A stretch of 64,000 bases of DNA from Anaeromyxobacter soli (GTDB lineage: Bacteria; Myxococcota; Myxococcia; Myxococcales; Anaeromyxobacteraceae). Location: the NCBI RefSeq assembly GCF_022808855.1, contig NZ_JAKZLF010000019.1, forward strand, positions 1 through 64,000. The letters are read 5' to 3'. The notes beneath the pieces are model-generated. The model ran no database searches, was not told the origin of the DNA, and saw nothing but the letters and a program-made list of their open reading frames with translations. Shown here one piece after another: positions 19,788 through 28,165 of this stretch (positions are counted from its first letter, which is position 1; each line of letters opens with the position of its first letter). The translations under genes were made by a program, and so were the position numbers.

Positions 19788-21074
19788 TCAGCGCAGCGCC
19801 GCGGGCCAGAAGCGCCAGGTGCACGCGGCCTCGCTCTCGAGCGTGCCGGCCACCTCCTGCACGAGGGTGCCGTCCGGGCCGATCCACGGCGCGGGCGGCG
19901 CGCGCCAGGGGAAGCGCTCGCAGGCGGCCGCGCCCGGGAGGGCGAGCGTGCCGCACACCTCGCCGTCCGGCGCGACGATCTCGAGCGTCTGCGCGCAGGC
20001 GCCGCTCCCGTCGGGCGCGCTCCGCGCGAGCGCGTAGGCGCGACCCCCGAGCACCCGGTGCAGCGCGGCGCCGCCCGCCGCGGCGAGCCACGCGGGGACG
20101 GGGCCGCCGGCGAGCTTTCCCGCCTCGAAGCGCCGCACGAACGCGCCCGCGCCGTCCTGCAGGGCGAGGCTCCCGTCGAGGAGCGCGACGAGCGTCCCCG
20201 GCGCGGCGACGCCCGCGTCGAACGGCGGCCCGAGCGGCGCGCCGTCCGCATCGAACCAGCGCGCGGCGACCGCGCCCGGCGCGCACGGCGTGACGCCCGA
20301 CCAGAGGACGAGGATGTGCCCGGCCGGATCGGCCCCGACGGCGAGGGCGGCGGAGGAGCGGAGCACCGGCGCGTCCGCCTCGCGGCGCGAGACCTCGACC
20401 GTGAAGAACGCGCGCAGCGCGCCGGGGGCGTCGAAGCGCGCCGCGTAGATCCCGTTCTCACCCTCCGCGTCCCCCGGCCCGGCGGAGACGACGAGCGCGC
20501 CGCCCGCGCCGTCCGGCGCGACCGCGTAGGGCCCCGAATAGCCCGCACGCTGCTGCAGGAGCGTGAAGCCGGACGGCCATGGATCCGCCGAGACCGGCGT
20601 CGTCCGTCCGTCGGCGGTGAAGGTCGCCGCGCCCGAGGCGTGGCGGTAGGCGAGGAAGCCGGACGGCCCGCCGAACACCTCGGCGCCCCCGAAGAGCTTC
20701 GCGGGGTCCGCCGCGTACCAGGCCTGAGCGCCGTCGGCCCTCCAGACCGCGAATGCGCCCGTGGCGTAGGTCGGCCCGTAGAGCAGGCCCGCCGCGACCG
20801 CGCCCGTGCCATCGGTGGTGGCCGCCGTGCACACCGCACCCGCGCCGAAGGCGGGAAGGCTCGCGGTGATCGCGGGGGGAAGCGCCGGGACGGTGATCCC
20901 GGCGCACGACCCGCCGGTGGGAGCCGGGGCGGGTAGCTCGGGAGCCCTCACGCAGGTGAGGCGGGTCACGTCCGCGTCCGAGAGGCGGCTGCTGCCGGTC
21001 CCGACGCCGTCCTTCGCGCCTGGATTCCCGCACGCCGACAGAACGACCACCGCCAGGAGCACGTTCGCCCGCAT
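19788..21074 (-). CDS. Secreted lipoprotein of unknown function
   Basis: A 428-residue predicted lipoprotein: MRANVLLAVVVLSACG gives lipobox LSAC. The mature part is rich in Gly, Ala and Pro and has repeated short blocks such as DGTGAV, DGAGGA and GPDG, consistent with a beta-propeller or repeated beta-sheet protein. Many myxobacterial surface lipoproteins look like this; I recognise no catalytic motif. The start ATG 21074 has GGAGGT upstream. It is divergent from the CotH gene, with a 229-nt shared upstream region. Confidence 0.75.
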   Translation of the reverse strand: MRANVLLAVVVLSACGNPGAKDGVGTGSSRLSDADVTRLTCVRAPELPAPAPTGGSCAGITVPALPPAITASLPAFGAGAVCTAATTDGTGAVAAGLLYGPTYATGAFAVWRADGAQAWYAADPAKLFGGAEVFGGPSGFLAYRHASGAATFTADGRTTPVSADPWPSGFTLLQQRAGYSGPYAVAPDGAGGALVVSAGPGDAEGENGIYAARFDAPGALRAFFTVEVSRREADAPVLRSSAALAVGADPAGHILVLWSGVTPCAPGAVAARWFDADGAPLGPPFDAGVAAPGTLVALLDGSLALQDGAGAFVRRFEAGKLAGGPVPAWLAAAGGAALHRVLGGRAYALARSAPDGSGACAQTLEIVAPDGEVCGTLALPGAAACERFPWRAPPAPWIGPDGTLVQEVAGTLESEAACTWRFWPAALR

Positions 21075-21303
21075 CGGGACCTCCGCGGCGAAACCTACGT
21101 GCGGTGGGTCGGCCAGGCGACGCCCGTCCGGCGCGCCCCTCGGGAGGCTGGGCGGGATACCGACGCTGCTCGCGCGGGCGGCTTGGTGCATCGGGAGGGC
21201 CGTGATTCAGAAAGTACGGCGGTCCGGATGAGGCTCGGCCCGGGCGAGGAGGTCCACACCCTCACACAAGCAACTACCTGTCCGCTCGGAGGCTGTACGA
21301 GCG

Positions 21304-22878
21304 ATGACCCGAGCGCCGCGTTCCACCCCGCCCATGCTGGTGCTGATCGCCGTCGCCTCGGCCGTCCTCGCGTGCTCGCGGGAAGCGCCGGAAGCGGGGA
21401 TCGATCCGGTCGTTCCACCCATGCCCGCTCCGCCCCCGGCTCCGCCGGAGTGCCAGATCACGCTCGCGGGCCCCGCCTGGATCGTGGAGGGGGAGCGGCT
21501 GCAGCTCTCCGTGGGGTGCGCGAACGGCGCTGCTCTGCCGGCTGACCTCGTGCTGGAGGGGCTCCCCGCGGCGGCCCGGCTCGATCCGCGCGCCGGAGAG
21601 GTCGTCTGGCAGACCGGGCTCGCCGACGCGGGGGTGTATCTCGCCACCGTGCGCATGCCGGGCAAGGCCGGGGCGCAGCTCCGGGTCGGGATCGTGGACC
21701 GCTGGGATGCGACCGGGAACACCCCGCCGGACCCGGCCCGATACACCGAGGAGTACGGGCTCCCCGTGTTCCACCTGCGGGTGGACGCGGAGATCACGGA
21801 CTTGGACTACGTCCCTGCAAATCTCACGTACCGCGGAACCACCTATTCGCTGAGGGTGAAATATAGAGGCGCCAGCTCGCTGAACTTCCCGAAGAAGAGC
21901 TTCACGCTCTCATTTCCGGATGAAGCCCAATTCTCGGACCCCGTCCTCGGGTTCCCACCGCGCAAGAAGATCCTGCTCGTCACGACCTTCGACGATCAGA
22001 CGCTCATCCGAAACCGTCTCACCCTCGGGCTTTGGTCGCTCGTCGCCGACCACCCCATCGACGTGCGCACCGCGAGTGCCGTCCTGTACCTCAACGGCGA
22101 GTTCCGCGGCGTCTACATGATGAGCGAGAAGATCGCGGGCCAGGTGCTCAAGGAGCACGGCCTCGACGGCGACGGGAACCTGTACTTCGCGATGTCCTGG
22201 TTCGCGAACTTCCGCGAGACCGGCCCGGACGGCCAGCCGAAGGTCACCTGGCACGACGGGTACGAGAAGGACGAGGGCACGCCGCTCGAGGGGGAGCCCG
22301 GCGCCTTCGACGATCTCGACGCCTTCGTGCAACTCGTCGCGACGGCCGACGATGCGACCTTCGCCGCGGCGCTGCCCGAGACGGTAAGCGTCGACGAGTT
22401 CCGCGACTGGTGGGTGCTCGCGATGCTGTCCTACTCGACCGATAGCGTGGGCAAGAACACGTTCCTGTATCACGATCCGCAGGCGGGCCCCTGGCGAGCG
22501 ACCGTGTGGGATCACGCGGGAAGCCTCGGCCAGAACTATCAGATGCTCCGAACGAGCCCGCAGAGCTCGGCGGAGTTCATCGACAGGAACCACCTCTTCG
22601 AGCGCCTCCTCGCACCTCCCTTCGGAGACCTGACGCGGGCGCGACTGGGAACCGCACTCCGGGAGCGCGTGCCCAGCGACGCCGTGCTCTCCGAGTACGA
22701 CCGCCTCGTCGCAGAGACCGCGGCGACCGCGTGGCGCGACGACGCGCGCTGGGGGAGCGAGCAGCGAGCCTACTTCGAGGCCATTGGGCGCACGGACTGG
22801 CACTCGTACGAGGATGAGGTCGCCTACGCGCGCGAGTGGATCGCAGCCCGCTGGGCCTACCTCGCAGAGCGCTACTAG
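21304..22878 (+). CDS. CotH-family kinase lipoprotein
   Basis: A 524-residue lipoprotein (lipobox VLACS near residue 24). A Pro-rich linker (about 37-48) and an Ig-like region lead into a CotH domain from about residue 150: KYRGASSLNFPKKSF is the family hallmark, followed by YLNGEFRGVYMMSE and, near residue 390, KNTFLYHD and TVWDHAGSLG, matching the metal/catalytic Asp region. CotH proteins are atypical protein kinases of spore coats and are also found in non-sporulating bacteria, where they may phosphorylate secreted proteins. ATG 21304 follows GGAGG. Composition dips in GC at 21810-21930. Confidence 0.85.
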   Translation: MTRAPRSTPPMLVLIAVASAVLACSREAPEAGIDPVVPPMPAPPPAPPECQITLAGPAWIVEGERLQLSVGCANGAALPADLVLEGLPAAARLDPRAGEVVWQTGLADAGVYLATVRMPGKAGAQLRVGIVDRWDATGNTPPDPARYTEEYGLPVFHLRVDAEITDLDYVPANLTYRGTTYSLRVKYRGASSLNFPKKSFTLSFPDEAQFSDPVLGFPPRKKILLVTTFDDQTLIRNRLTLGLWSLVADHPIDVRTASAVLYLNGEFRGVYMMSEKIAGQVLKEHGLDGDGNLYFAMSWFANFRETGPDGQPKVTWHDGYEKDEGTPLEGEPGAFDDLDAFVQLVATADDATFAAALPETVSVDEFRDWWVLAMLSYSTDSVGKNTFLYHDPQAGPWRATVWDHAGSLGQNYQMLRTSPQSSAEFIDRNHLFERLLAPPFGDLTRARLGTALRERVPSDAVLSEYDRLVAETAATAWRDDARWGSEQRAYFEAIGRTDWHSYEDEVAYAREWIAARWAYLAERY

Positions 22879-22939
22879 CAGCCTGCGGCATTCCCCACTC
22901 CTCTGCTGAAAGGCCCGCCAGGCGCACGCCCTCGGGACC

Positions 22940-22955
22940 GTCCGCTTGACCGGAC
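22940..22955. promoter_or_regulatory. Operator-like dyad 1 (GTCCG-N6-CGGAC)
   Basis: GTCCG CTTGAC CGGAC; the arms extend to CCGTCCG/CGGACGG at 22938-22957. It covers the -35 hexamer of the sulfate-binding protein promoter. It has the same half-sites and spacing as dyad 2. Confidence 0.65.
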
Positions 22956-22975
22956 GGCCCGCCGTTATCTAGGAT
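22946..22975 (+). promoter_or_regulatory. Promoter of the sulfate-binding protein gene
   Basis: TTGACC at 22946-22951 and TAGGAT at 22970-22975 with an 18-nt spacer. Dyad 1 overlaps the -35 and dyad 2 begins immediately after the -10, so a bound regulator would block RNA polymerase. Confidence 0.6.
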
Positions 22976-22991
22976 GTCCGTTATAACGGAC
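22976..22991. promoter_or_regulatory. Operator-like dyad 2 (GTCCG-N6-CGGAC)
   Basis: A perfect 16-bp palindrome GTCCGTTATAACGGAC at the expected transcription start. Its centre is 36 bp from that of dyad 1. A further short palindrome CGGACGTCCG overlaps its right arm (22987-22996). Confidence 0.7.
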
Positions 22992-23030
22992 GTCCGGCCG
23001 TTCGGTCGTCGCGCAACCCAGGGGAGTGTC

Positions 23031-24068
23031 ATGACGAGAGGGGAATCGAAGCTGTGGAGGAACGCCGCCGCGGCCGCGCTCATAGCAGTCGCGCTCGGCG
23101 CGGCGCCGGCACGGGCCACGGAATCGGCGGGGGGCGAGGCGAAGCTGCTCAACGTCTCGTACGACCCGACCCGCGAGCTGTACGACGCGGTCAACAGGGC
23201 GTTCGCCGCCAGGTGGAAGGCAAAGACCGGCCAGGACCTCAGCGTGCGGCAGTCGCACGGCGGCTCCGGCAAGCAGGCGCGCGCCGTCATCGACGGGCTC
23301 GAGGCCGACGTGGTCACCCTCGCCCTCGCCTACGACGTGGACGCGATCGCCGCGCGGGGGCTCCTCCCCGTCGACTGGCAGAAGCGCCTGCCGGAGCGCG
23401 CGTCGCCGTACACCTCGACCATCGTCTTCCTCGTGCGCAAGGGGAACCCCAAGGGCCTGCGCGACTGGGACGACCTCGTGAAGCCCGGCGTCCAGGTGAT
23501 CACCCCGAACCCGAAGACCTCGGGCGGCGCGCGCTGGAACTACCTCGCCGCCTGGGCGCACGCGGTGAAGAAGAGCGGCGGCGACGAGGCGAAGGCGCGC
23601 GAGTTCGTGAGGTCCCTGTACCGGAACGTGCCGGTGCTCGACTCGGGCGCCCGCGGCTCCACCATCACGTTCGTGGAGCGCGGGCTCGGCGACGTGCTCC
23701 TCGCCTGGGAGAACGAGGCGTTCCTCGCCGTGGAGCAGCTCGGGAAGGGGAAGTTCGAGATCGTGGTGCCGCGCTCGAGCATCCTCGCGGAGCCGCCGGT
23801 CGCGGTGGTGGAGCGGAACGCCGACCGGCACGGGACCCGCGCGCTCGCGCAGGCGTACCTCGAGTTCCTCTACACGCCCGAGGGCCAGGAGCTCGCCGCG
23901 AGGAACTACTACCGGCCCCGCGATCCGGCGGTCGCGGCGCGCCACGCGGCCCGCTTCCCCAGGCTCGAGCTCGTCACCATCGACGCCTTCGGCGGCTGGC
24001 AGAAGGCGCAGGCCGCGCACTTCGCCGACGGCGGCGTCTTCGACCAGATCTACACGCCCGGCCAGTGA
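23031..24068 (+). CDS. sbp: Periplasmic sulfate/thiosulfate-binding protein
   Basis: A 345-residue secreted solute-binding protein. A signal peptide of about 30 residues ends GAAPARA. The mature protein has family landmarks [29 protein letters not shown] and [16 protein letters not shown], which form the anion site of Sbp/CysP proteins. It delivers sulfate or thiosulfate to a CysTWA-type permease, but no permease genes lie nearby; a porin follows instead. ATG 23031 follows AGGGGAG. Two dyads overlap its promoter, so it is likely controlled by sulfur supply. Confidence 0.93.
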   Translation: MTRGESKLWRNAAAAALIAVALGAAPARATESAGGEAKLLNVSYDPTRELYDAVNRAFAARWKAKTGQDLSVRQSHGGSGKQARAVIDGLEADVVTLALAYDVDAIAARGLLPVDWQKRLPERASPYTSTIVFLVRKGNPKGLRDWDDLVKPGVQVITPNPKTSGGARWNYLAAWAHAVKKSGGDEAKAREFVRSLYRNVPVLDSGARGSTITFVERGLGDVLLAWENEAFLAVEQLGKGKFEIVVPRSSILAEPPVAVVERNADRHGTRALAQAYLEFLYTPEGQELAARNYYRPRDPAVAARHAARFPRLELVTIDAFGGWQKAQAAHFADGGVFDQIYTPGQ

Positions 24069-24102
24069 ACGGCGTTCCCTAAAGACCTCCCGGAGAAGAC
24101 CC

Positions 24103-25188
24103 ATGAGCTTCCGCCTCTCGCTCGCCGCGCTCGCGGCCGTCGCCACCCTGCTCGCCCCGCCCGCCCGCGCGCAGGAGAAGACCTCCCCCGTGTTCTACGG
24201 CGTGCTCAACGTCCAGGCCTCGCGCCTCGACGCGCCCACCCCCGGCGCGACCACCTCGACCGTGGAGCTTCGGCGCGCCCGCATCGGCGCGCGCGGCGAG
24301 GTGACGCCGCACGTCGCCTACTCCTTCCTCTTCGACGCCGCCGACGCCTCGGTGAAGGACGCCTACGCGGCGCTCCAGGGCTTCTCGCTCTTGCCCGGGC
24401 TCGAGCTGCGTGCCGGCCAGTGGAAGACGCCCTTCGGCTACGAGCAGCCGGAGAGCGACACGAAGCTCCTGTGGGTGACGAGCTCGTACGTGGTGGCGGC
24501 GCTCGCGCGCTCCACCACGACCTCGAGCCTCACGGCGAGCTCCGACGCGCGCGACCTCGGCCTCGGGGTGGTGGGGCGGTGGAGCATCGCCGGCGGGCTC
24601 GGCGCGGACCTCGCCGCCTCGGTGGTGAACGGCGCGGGCCCCAGCCGACGCGACGATCTCGACGAGAAGAACGTGTGGGGCCGAGCCGGGCTCTCGTTCG
24701 CGGCCGGCAGGACGACCGTCCGCGCGGGAGGGTCGTACGGCTACGGGCGTCAGCTCGCCGGCCTCGGCGCGAACGGCCGCTTCGACGGCGTCGGCGCCGC
24801 GGTGGACGACACCTCGTTCTACTTCCTGACCTACGGCGCGGACGCGACGCTCGACACCCCGTATCTCTTCGCGGCGGCCGAGCTCATCCAGTCGGAGCGC
24901 GACGTCTTCACCGCCGCAACGGGCGCGCGCTCGGACGCGCTCGCGCGCGGCTGGTACGCGGGGCTGTACGGGAAGACCCCCTGGAACGTGGGCCCGGTCT
25001 TCCGGGCGGAGCGCTTCGACCGCAACCGCACGACCGCCGGCGATCGCAACGAGCGCTACACGGTGGGCGCCTACGTGGACCTCCTGCCCATCAAGGCGCG
25101 GCTCATCGCCAACTACGAGCTCGATCAATCGCAGAAGGCGGTGCGGACCGGAGATCGGGCGGTCCTCTTCGGGCAGGTCATCTTCTAG
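24103..25188 (+). CDS. Outer-membrane porin (phosphate/sulfate-selective porin-like)
   Basis: A 361-residue outer-membrane barrel. A signal peptide ends PPARAQ. Landmarks include VELRRARIGARGEVTPHVAY and the following AGQWKTPFGYE, typical of the OprO/OprP-like porins, and the C terminus ends QVIF with a final Phe. Probably carries anions across the outer membrane for the sulfate-binding protein encoded 34 nt upstream, with which it should be cotranscribed. ATG 24103 follows GGAGAAG. Confidence 0.85.
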   Translation: MSFRLSLAALAAVATLLAPPARAQEKTSPVFYGVLNVQASRLDAPTPGATTSTVELRRARIGARGEVTPHVAYSFLFDAADASVKDAYAALQGFSLLPGLELRAGQWKTPFGYEQPESDTKLLWVTSSYVVAALARSTTTSSLTASSDARDLGLGVVGRWSIAGGLGADLAASVVNGAGPSRRDDLDEKNVWGRAGLSFAAGRTTVRAGGSYGYGRQLAGLGANGRFDGVGAAVDDTSFYFLTYGADATLDTPYLFAAAELIQSERDVFTAATGARSDALARGWYAGLYGKTPWNVGPVFRAERFDRNRTTAGDRNERYTVGAYVDLLPIKARLIANYELDQSQKAVRTGDRAVLFGQVIF

Positions 25189-25323
25189 GGCGGGGCGGGG
25201 CCCGGGCCCCGGCGGTCGGATCGACGCCGGGGCCAACTCTCCTTCGCTGCGAGCGCGGCGCGTGCCCCGCCTCCGGAGCGAGCGATGCGGCCGGTAGGCC
25301 GCGCGGCCACACCGGCGCACGCG

Positions 25324-25352
25324 TTGATCCGATGTGCCCCCACCGGTATCGT
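25324..25352 (+). promoter_or_regulatory. Promoter of response regulator gene, leaderless geometry
   Basis: TTGATC at 25324-25329, a 17-nt spacer, TATCGT at 25347-25352. The GTG start is at 25362, 9 nt beyond the -10, with no Shine-Dalgarno between. Confidence 0.6.
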
Positions 25353-25361
25353 GCCGGGACC

Positions 25362-26678
25362 GTGCGGCCGAAGATCCTCCTCGTCGACGACAACGCCGAG
25401 CTGCTCTCCCTGCTGGCCCGCCTGATGGAGGCCGAGGGGTGGACCCCCATCGCCGTCGGCAAGGGCCACACCGCCATCTCCAAGGTCGCGACCGAGAAGC
25501 CCGCCGCCGCGGTGGTGGACGTCCTCTTGCCGGACATGATGGGCTACGACGTCGCCCACGCGCTCCGGAACGCGAGGGTGCCGTTCGTCTTCATGACGGG
25601 CGTGTTCAAGGGCGGCCGCGCCGCCACGGACGCGCGCACCCAGCACGGCGCGGCCGAGTACTTCGAGAAGCCGTTCGAGGCGCACAAGCTCGTGCTGGCG
25701 CTGCGCGCGCTCCTGCCGGCGACGACGCCCGCGCCCACGCGCACCCCGGCGCCTCCGCCGCTCCACGGGAACGACTTCGACGTGGAGGTCGCGGTCGAGG
25801 CGGACGAGCCCCTCGAGCCGATGGAGCTCACCGGCAAGGTGGTCCTCACCGAGGACGGCAAGGTCTCGGCGGTGCTCCGCGGCGAGACGGTGACGGCCGC
25901 GTCGGTGGGGAGCCCCGCGCGTCCGCCGCCCCGCCCCGCCCCGCCGCGCCCGCCTCCGAGCCGCCCCGGGCCCGACCTGTCCCGCACCGAGGGACGGCTC
26001 GAGGACAACGTCCCCGAGCTCATCACCGCCTTCCACCTCGCGCAGCAGACCGGCGAGCTGACCCTGCAGAAGGGCAAGGTCAAGAAGACGATCTACTTCG
26101 AGAAGGGGCGGCCCTGCTTCGCCATCTCGAACCTCGTCACCGACCGCTTCGGCCCGTTCCTCGTGCGCGTGGGCAAGATCACCACCGCCCAGCTCGAGGA
26201 GTGCCAGGCCGCCGCCGATCGCTCCGGCCGGCGCACCGGCGACATCCTGGTGGAGATGAAGCTCCTCAAGGACACCGAGAAGATCTACTACCTCGCCCAG
26301 CAGGTGAAGGCGATCGTCTACTCCGTGTTCGGCTGGGAGGAGGGCGAGTACCGGATGCACTTCACCGACCGGGCCGCCCAGGAGGCGATCAAGATCGACC
26401 TCCACCCGGCGAACCTCATCGTCCGCGGCGTGAAGAAGCTCTACAAGCCGGAGCGGCTCTTCCGCCTGCTCAGCCCGGAGGACCGGCTCATCCCGAGCCC
26501 GCAGCCGGCGTACGGGCTGCACGAGGTCGAGCTCGAGCGCTGGGAGGCGGAGACGCTGCCCAGGGTGGACGGCACGCGCACGGTCTCCGAGATCGTCCAC
26601 CACGCCCAGCGCCCCGAGCACGCGGTGTACGGCTTCCTGGTCGGGATGTTCGCGCTCAAGATCCTCGACCGGAGCTGA
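25362..26678 (+). CDS. Response regulator with C-terminal DUF4388 (PATAN) domain
   Basis: A 438-residue cytoplasmic regulator. A receiver domain (1-125) has VDDN at 8-11 and phospho-acceptor Asp53 in VVDVLLPDMMG. A flexible Pro-rich linker follows (about 125-150 and 180-210). From about 215 a DUF4388/PATAN-type domain reads ITAFHLAQQTGELTL, then FEKGRPCFA, and an all-helical C-terminal region. Such proteins adapt two-component signals to polar growth, motility or gene control in myxobacteria, mostly uncharacterised. GTG 25362 fits the receiver start; ATG 25332 would lie in the promoter. Confidence 0.85.
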   Translation: MRPKILLVDDNAELLSLLARLMEAEGWTPIAVGKGHTAISKVATEKPAAAVVDVLLPDMMGYDVAHALRNARVPFVFMTGVFKGGRAATDARTQHGAAEYFEKPFEAHKLVLALRALLPATTPAPTRTPAPPPLHGNDFDVEVAVEADEPLEPMELTGKVVLTEDGKVSAVLRGETVTAASVGSPARPPPRPAPPRPPPSRPGPDLSRTEGRLEDNVPELITAFHLAQQTGELTLQKGKVKKTIYFEKGRPCFAISNLVTDRFGPFLVRVGKITTAQLEECQAAADRSGRRTGDILVEMKLLKDTEKIYYLAQQVKAIVYSVFGWEEGEYRMHFTDRAAQEAIKIDLHPANLIVRGVKKLYKPERLFRLLSPEDRLIPSPQPAYGLHEVELERWEAETLPRVDGTRTVSEIVHHAQRPEHAVYGFLVGMFALKILDRS

Positions 26679-26846
26679 GGCCCGGGGCTCGCTCCCGCGG
26701 TTCGCCCCACCGCTCGCCCGCTCGCTCCGCGCCGTCCCGGCTCGGGTCTCCCACGATTACAGCTCGCCGCGATCGACCGCTCGCCCCGCCGCCCGTGGGG
26801 GCGCGCGTCGGCGCGCTCCGCACTATCGTTTTTGCTGAGCGCGACC

Positions 26847-27968
26847 ATGCATCTCTTGGATCTCATCTTCGGCGTTGCGATCCGGGGCCACCGTTTCTTC
26901 GAGGATGGCTGGGGAGATCGCGCGCTCTGCGCGGCCGCCGATCCGGAGCTGCTGCTCCGGCGCAGGGCGCGCCCCATCGACGTTCGCCTCACTGCGGGCA
27001 AGCGCGCGCACGGCGGGATCGTCCGCGACGGGACGTTCGAGAGCCCGGAGGAGCGGCTGCCTCCCTGCGCGTGCACGGCGCGAGTGAAGCTCCTCCTCCC
27101 GGAGGGCGAGCTGCGCGGCGTGTTCGTGCACCTCGCCGCCTCGGGCGACCAGGGCTTCGGGATGCGGCTGCGCTTCGCCGAGCCGCTGCTGGCGCAGGGC
27201 GTCGGCGCGGCCGTGCTCGAGAACGCGTACTACGGCGCCCGCCGTCCTGACGCGCAGCTCCGCCACGCGGTCCGCTCCGTCGCCGACATGCACCTCATGG
27301 CGGCCGCGACCTTCCTCGAGGGTCGAGCGCTCCTGCGCTGGCTGCGCGACGCGCTCGGCGCCGAGCGGGTCGGCGTGACGGGCTACAGCATGGGCGGCCA
27401 GCTCGCAGCGATGGTCGGCGCCGCGGCGCCTTTCCCGGTGGCGGTGGTGCCGGTGGCGCCGGCCTGCTCGCCGGACTCGGTCCTGCGCGCGGGGGTGCTC
27501 CGGCACGTGCCTTCCTGGCCGAAGCTCGCGGCCGAGGGCGAGACCGAGGAGTCCGTGCGCGAGTCGCTGCTCGCCATGGCCGCGCAGTTCTCGGTGACCT
27601 GCCTGCCGGCGCCCGTCTACCCCGAGGCGGCCATCGTGGTCGGCACCGCCTCCGACGGCTTCGTGCCGCCGTCGGACATGCGGCGCATCGCCGAGCACTG
27701 GGGCGCCGAGCTGCGCTGGTTGCCCGCCGGCCACGTGAGCGCCATCCTCCGCCACCAGGGCGCGATGCGGCAGGCGATGCTCGACGCGCTCGAGCGGCTC
27801 GACGCGGCCCCGCTACCGCGGCGCCGCCCGCGCCGCGAGGCGCTGCGCGACGACGCGGTGAAGACGGCGCCGCCCGCGATCGCGGCCCGCCCCGGCCGCC
27901 GCGACCGGCCGCGCGGCGCTGCGCTGCGCCAGCGGCGGCCCGCGACGCGCAGGCCCCCTCGGGCATGA
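26847..27968 (+). CDS. ABHD18-like alpha/beta hydrolase
   Basis: A 373-residue hydrolase of the DUF2048/ABHD18 type. It has the nucleophile motif GYSMGGQ near residue 182, a likely acid in TASDGFVPPSD, and a His in GHVSAILRH. The substrate is unknown. Residues after about 325 are an Arg/Pro/Ala-rich tail without fold-like character that runs into an intergenic repeat region, perhaps because an ancestral stop was lost. TATCGT at 26824-26829 is a candidate -10. ATG 26847 is used; the TTG at 26832 is in frame and possible. Confidence 0.75.
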   Translation: MHLLDLIFGVAIRGHRFFEDGWGDRALCAAADPELLLRRRARPIDVRLTAGKRAHGGIVRDGTFESPEERLPPCACTARVKLLLPEGELRGVFVHLAASGDQGFGMRLRFAEPLLAQGVGAAVLENAYYGARRPDAQLRHAVRSVADMHLMAAATFLEGRALLRWLRDALGAERVGVTGYSMGGQLAAMVGAAAPFPVAVVPVAPACSPDSVLRAGVLRHVPSWPKLAAEGETEESVRESLLAMAAQFSVTCLPAPVYPEAAIVVGTASDGFVPPSDMRRIAEHWGAELRWLPAGHVSAILRHQGAMRQAMLDALERLDAAPLPRRRPRREALRDDAVKTAPPAIAARPGRRDRPRGAALRQRRPATRRPPRA

Positions 27969-27971
27969 TCC

Positions 27972-28080
27972 ACGGGGGCTGCGCCCCCGCCCCGCCGACG
28001 GCTGGCACCCGTCGTCGGGGGCCCACCCCTCTCGCCGGGTCCCGTGCGCCGCCGCGAGCGGCTTCGCCGCTTCCGCGGCG
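27972..28080. repeat. Intergenic repeat region with hairpins; dispersed repeat copy 2
   Basis: 27973-27988 is a CGGGGGC-TGC-GCCCCCG-type hairpin. 27997-28046 matches the repeat at 1-51. 28052-28080 is an imperfect hairpin of GCCGCG/CGCGGC arms around a TTC loop. The whole 197-nt gap between the convergent hydrolase and NagZ genes is taken up by such structure; I see no gene. Confidence 0.6.
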
Positions 28081-28165
28081 TCGCCCGGCGGGCTCGCTTC
28101 GCTCGCCTGTTCGCGAATCATGATCGGCCGTTCATCGCCGGCAGACCGCCGCGAGGGGATCCCGT

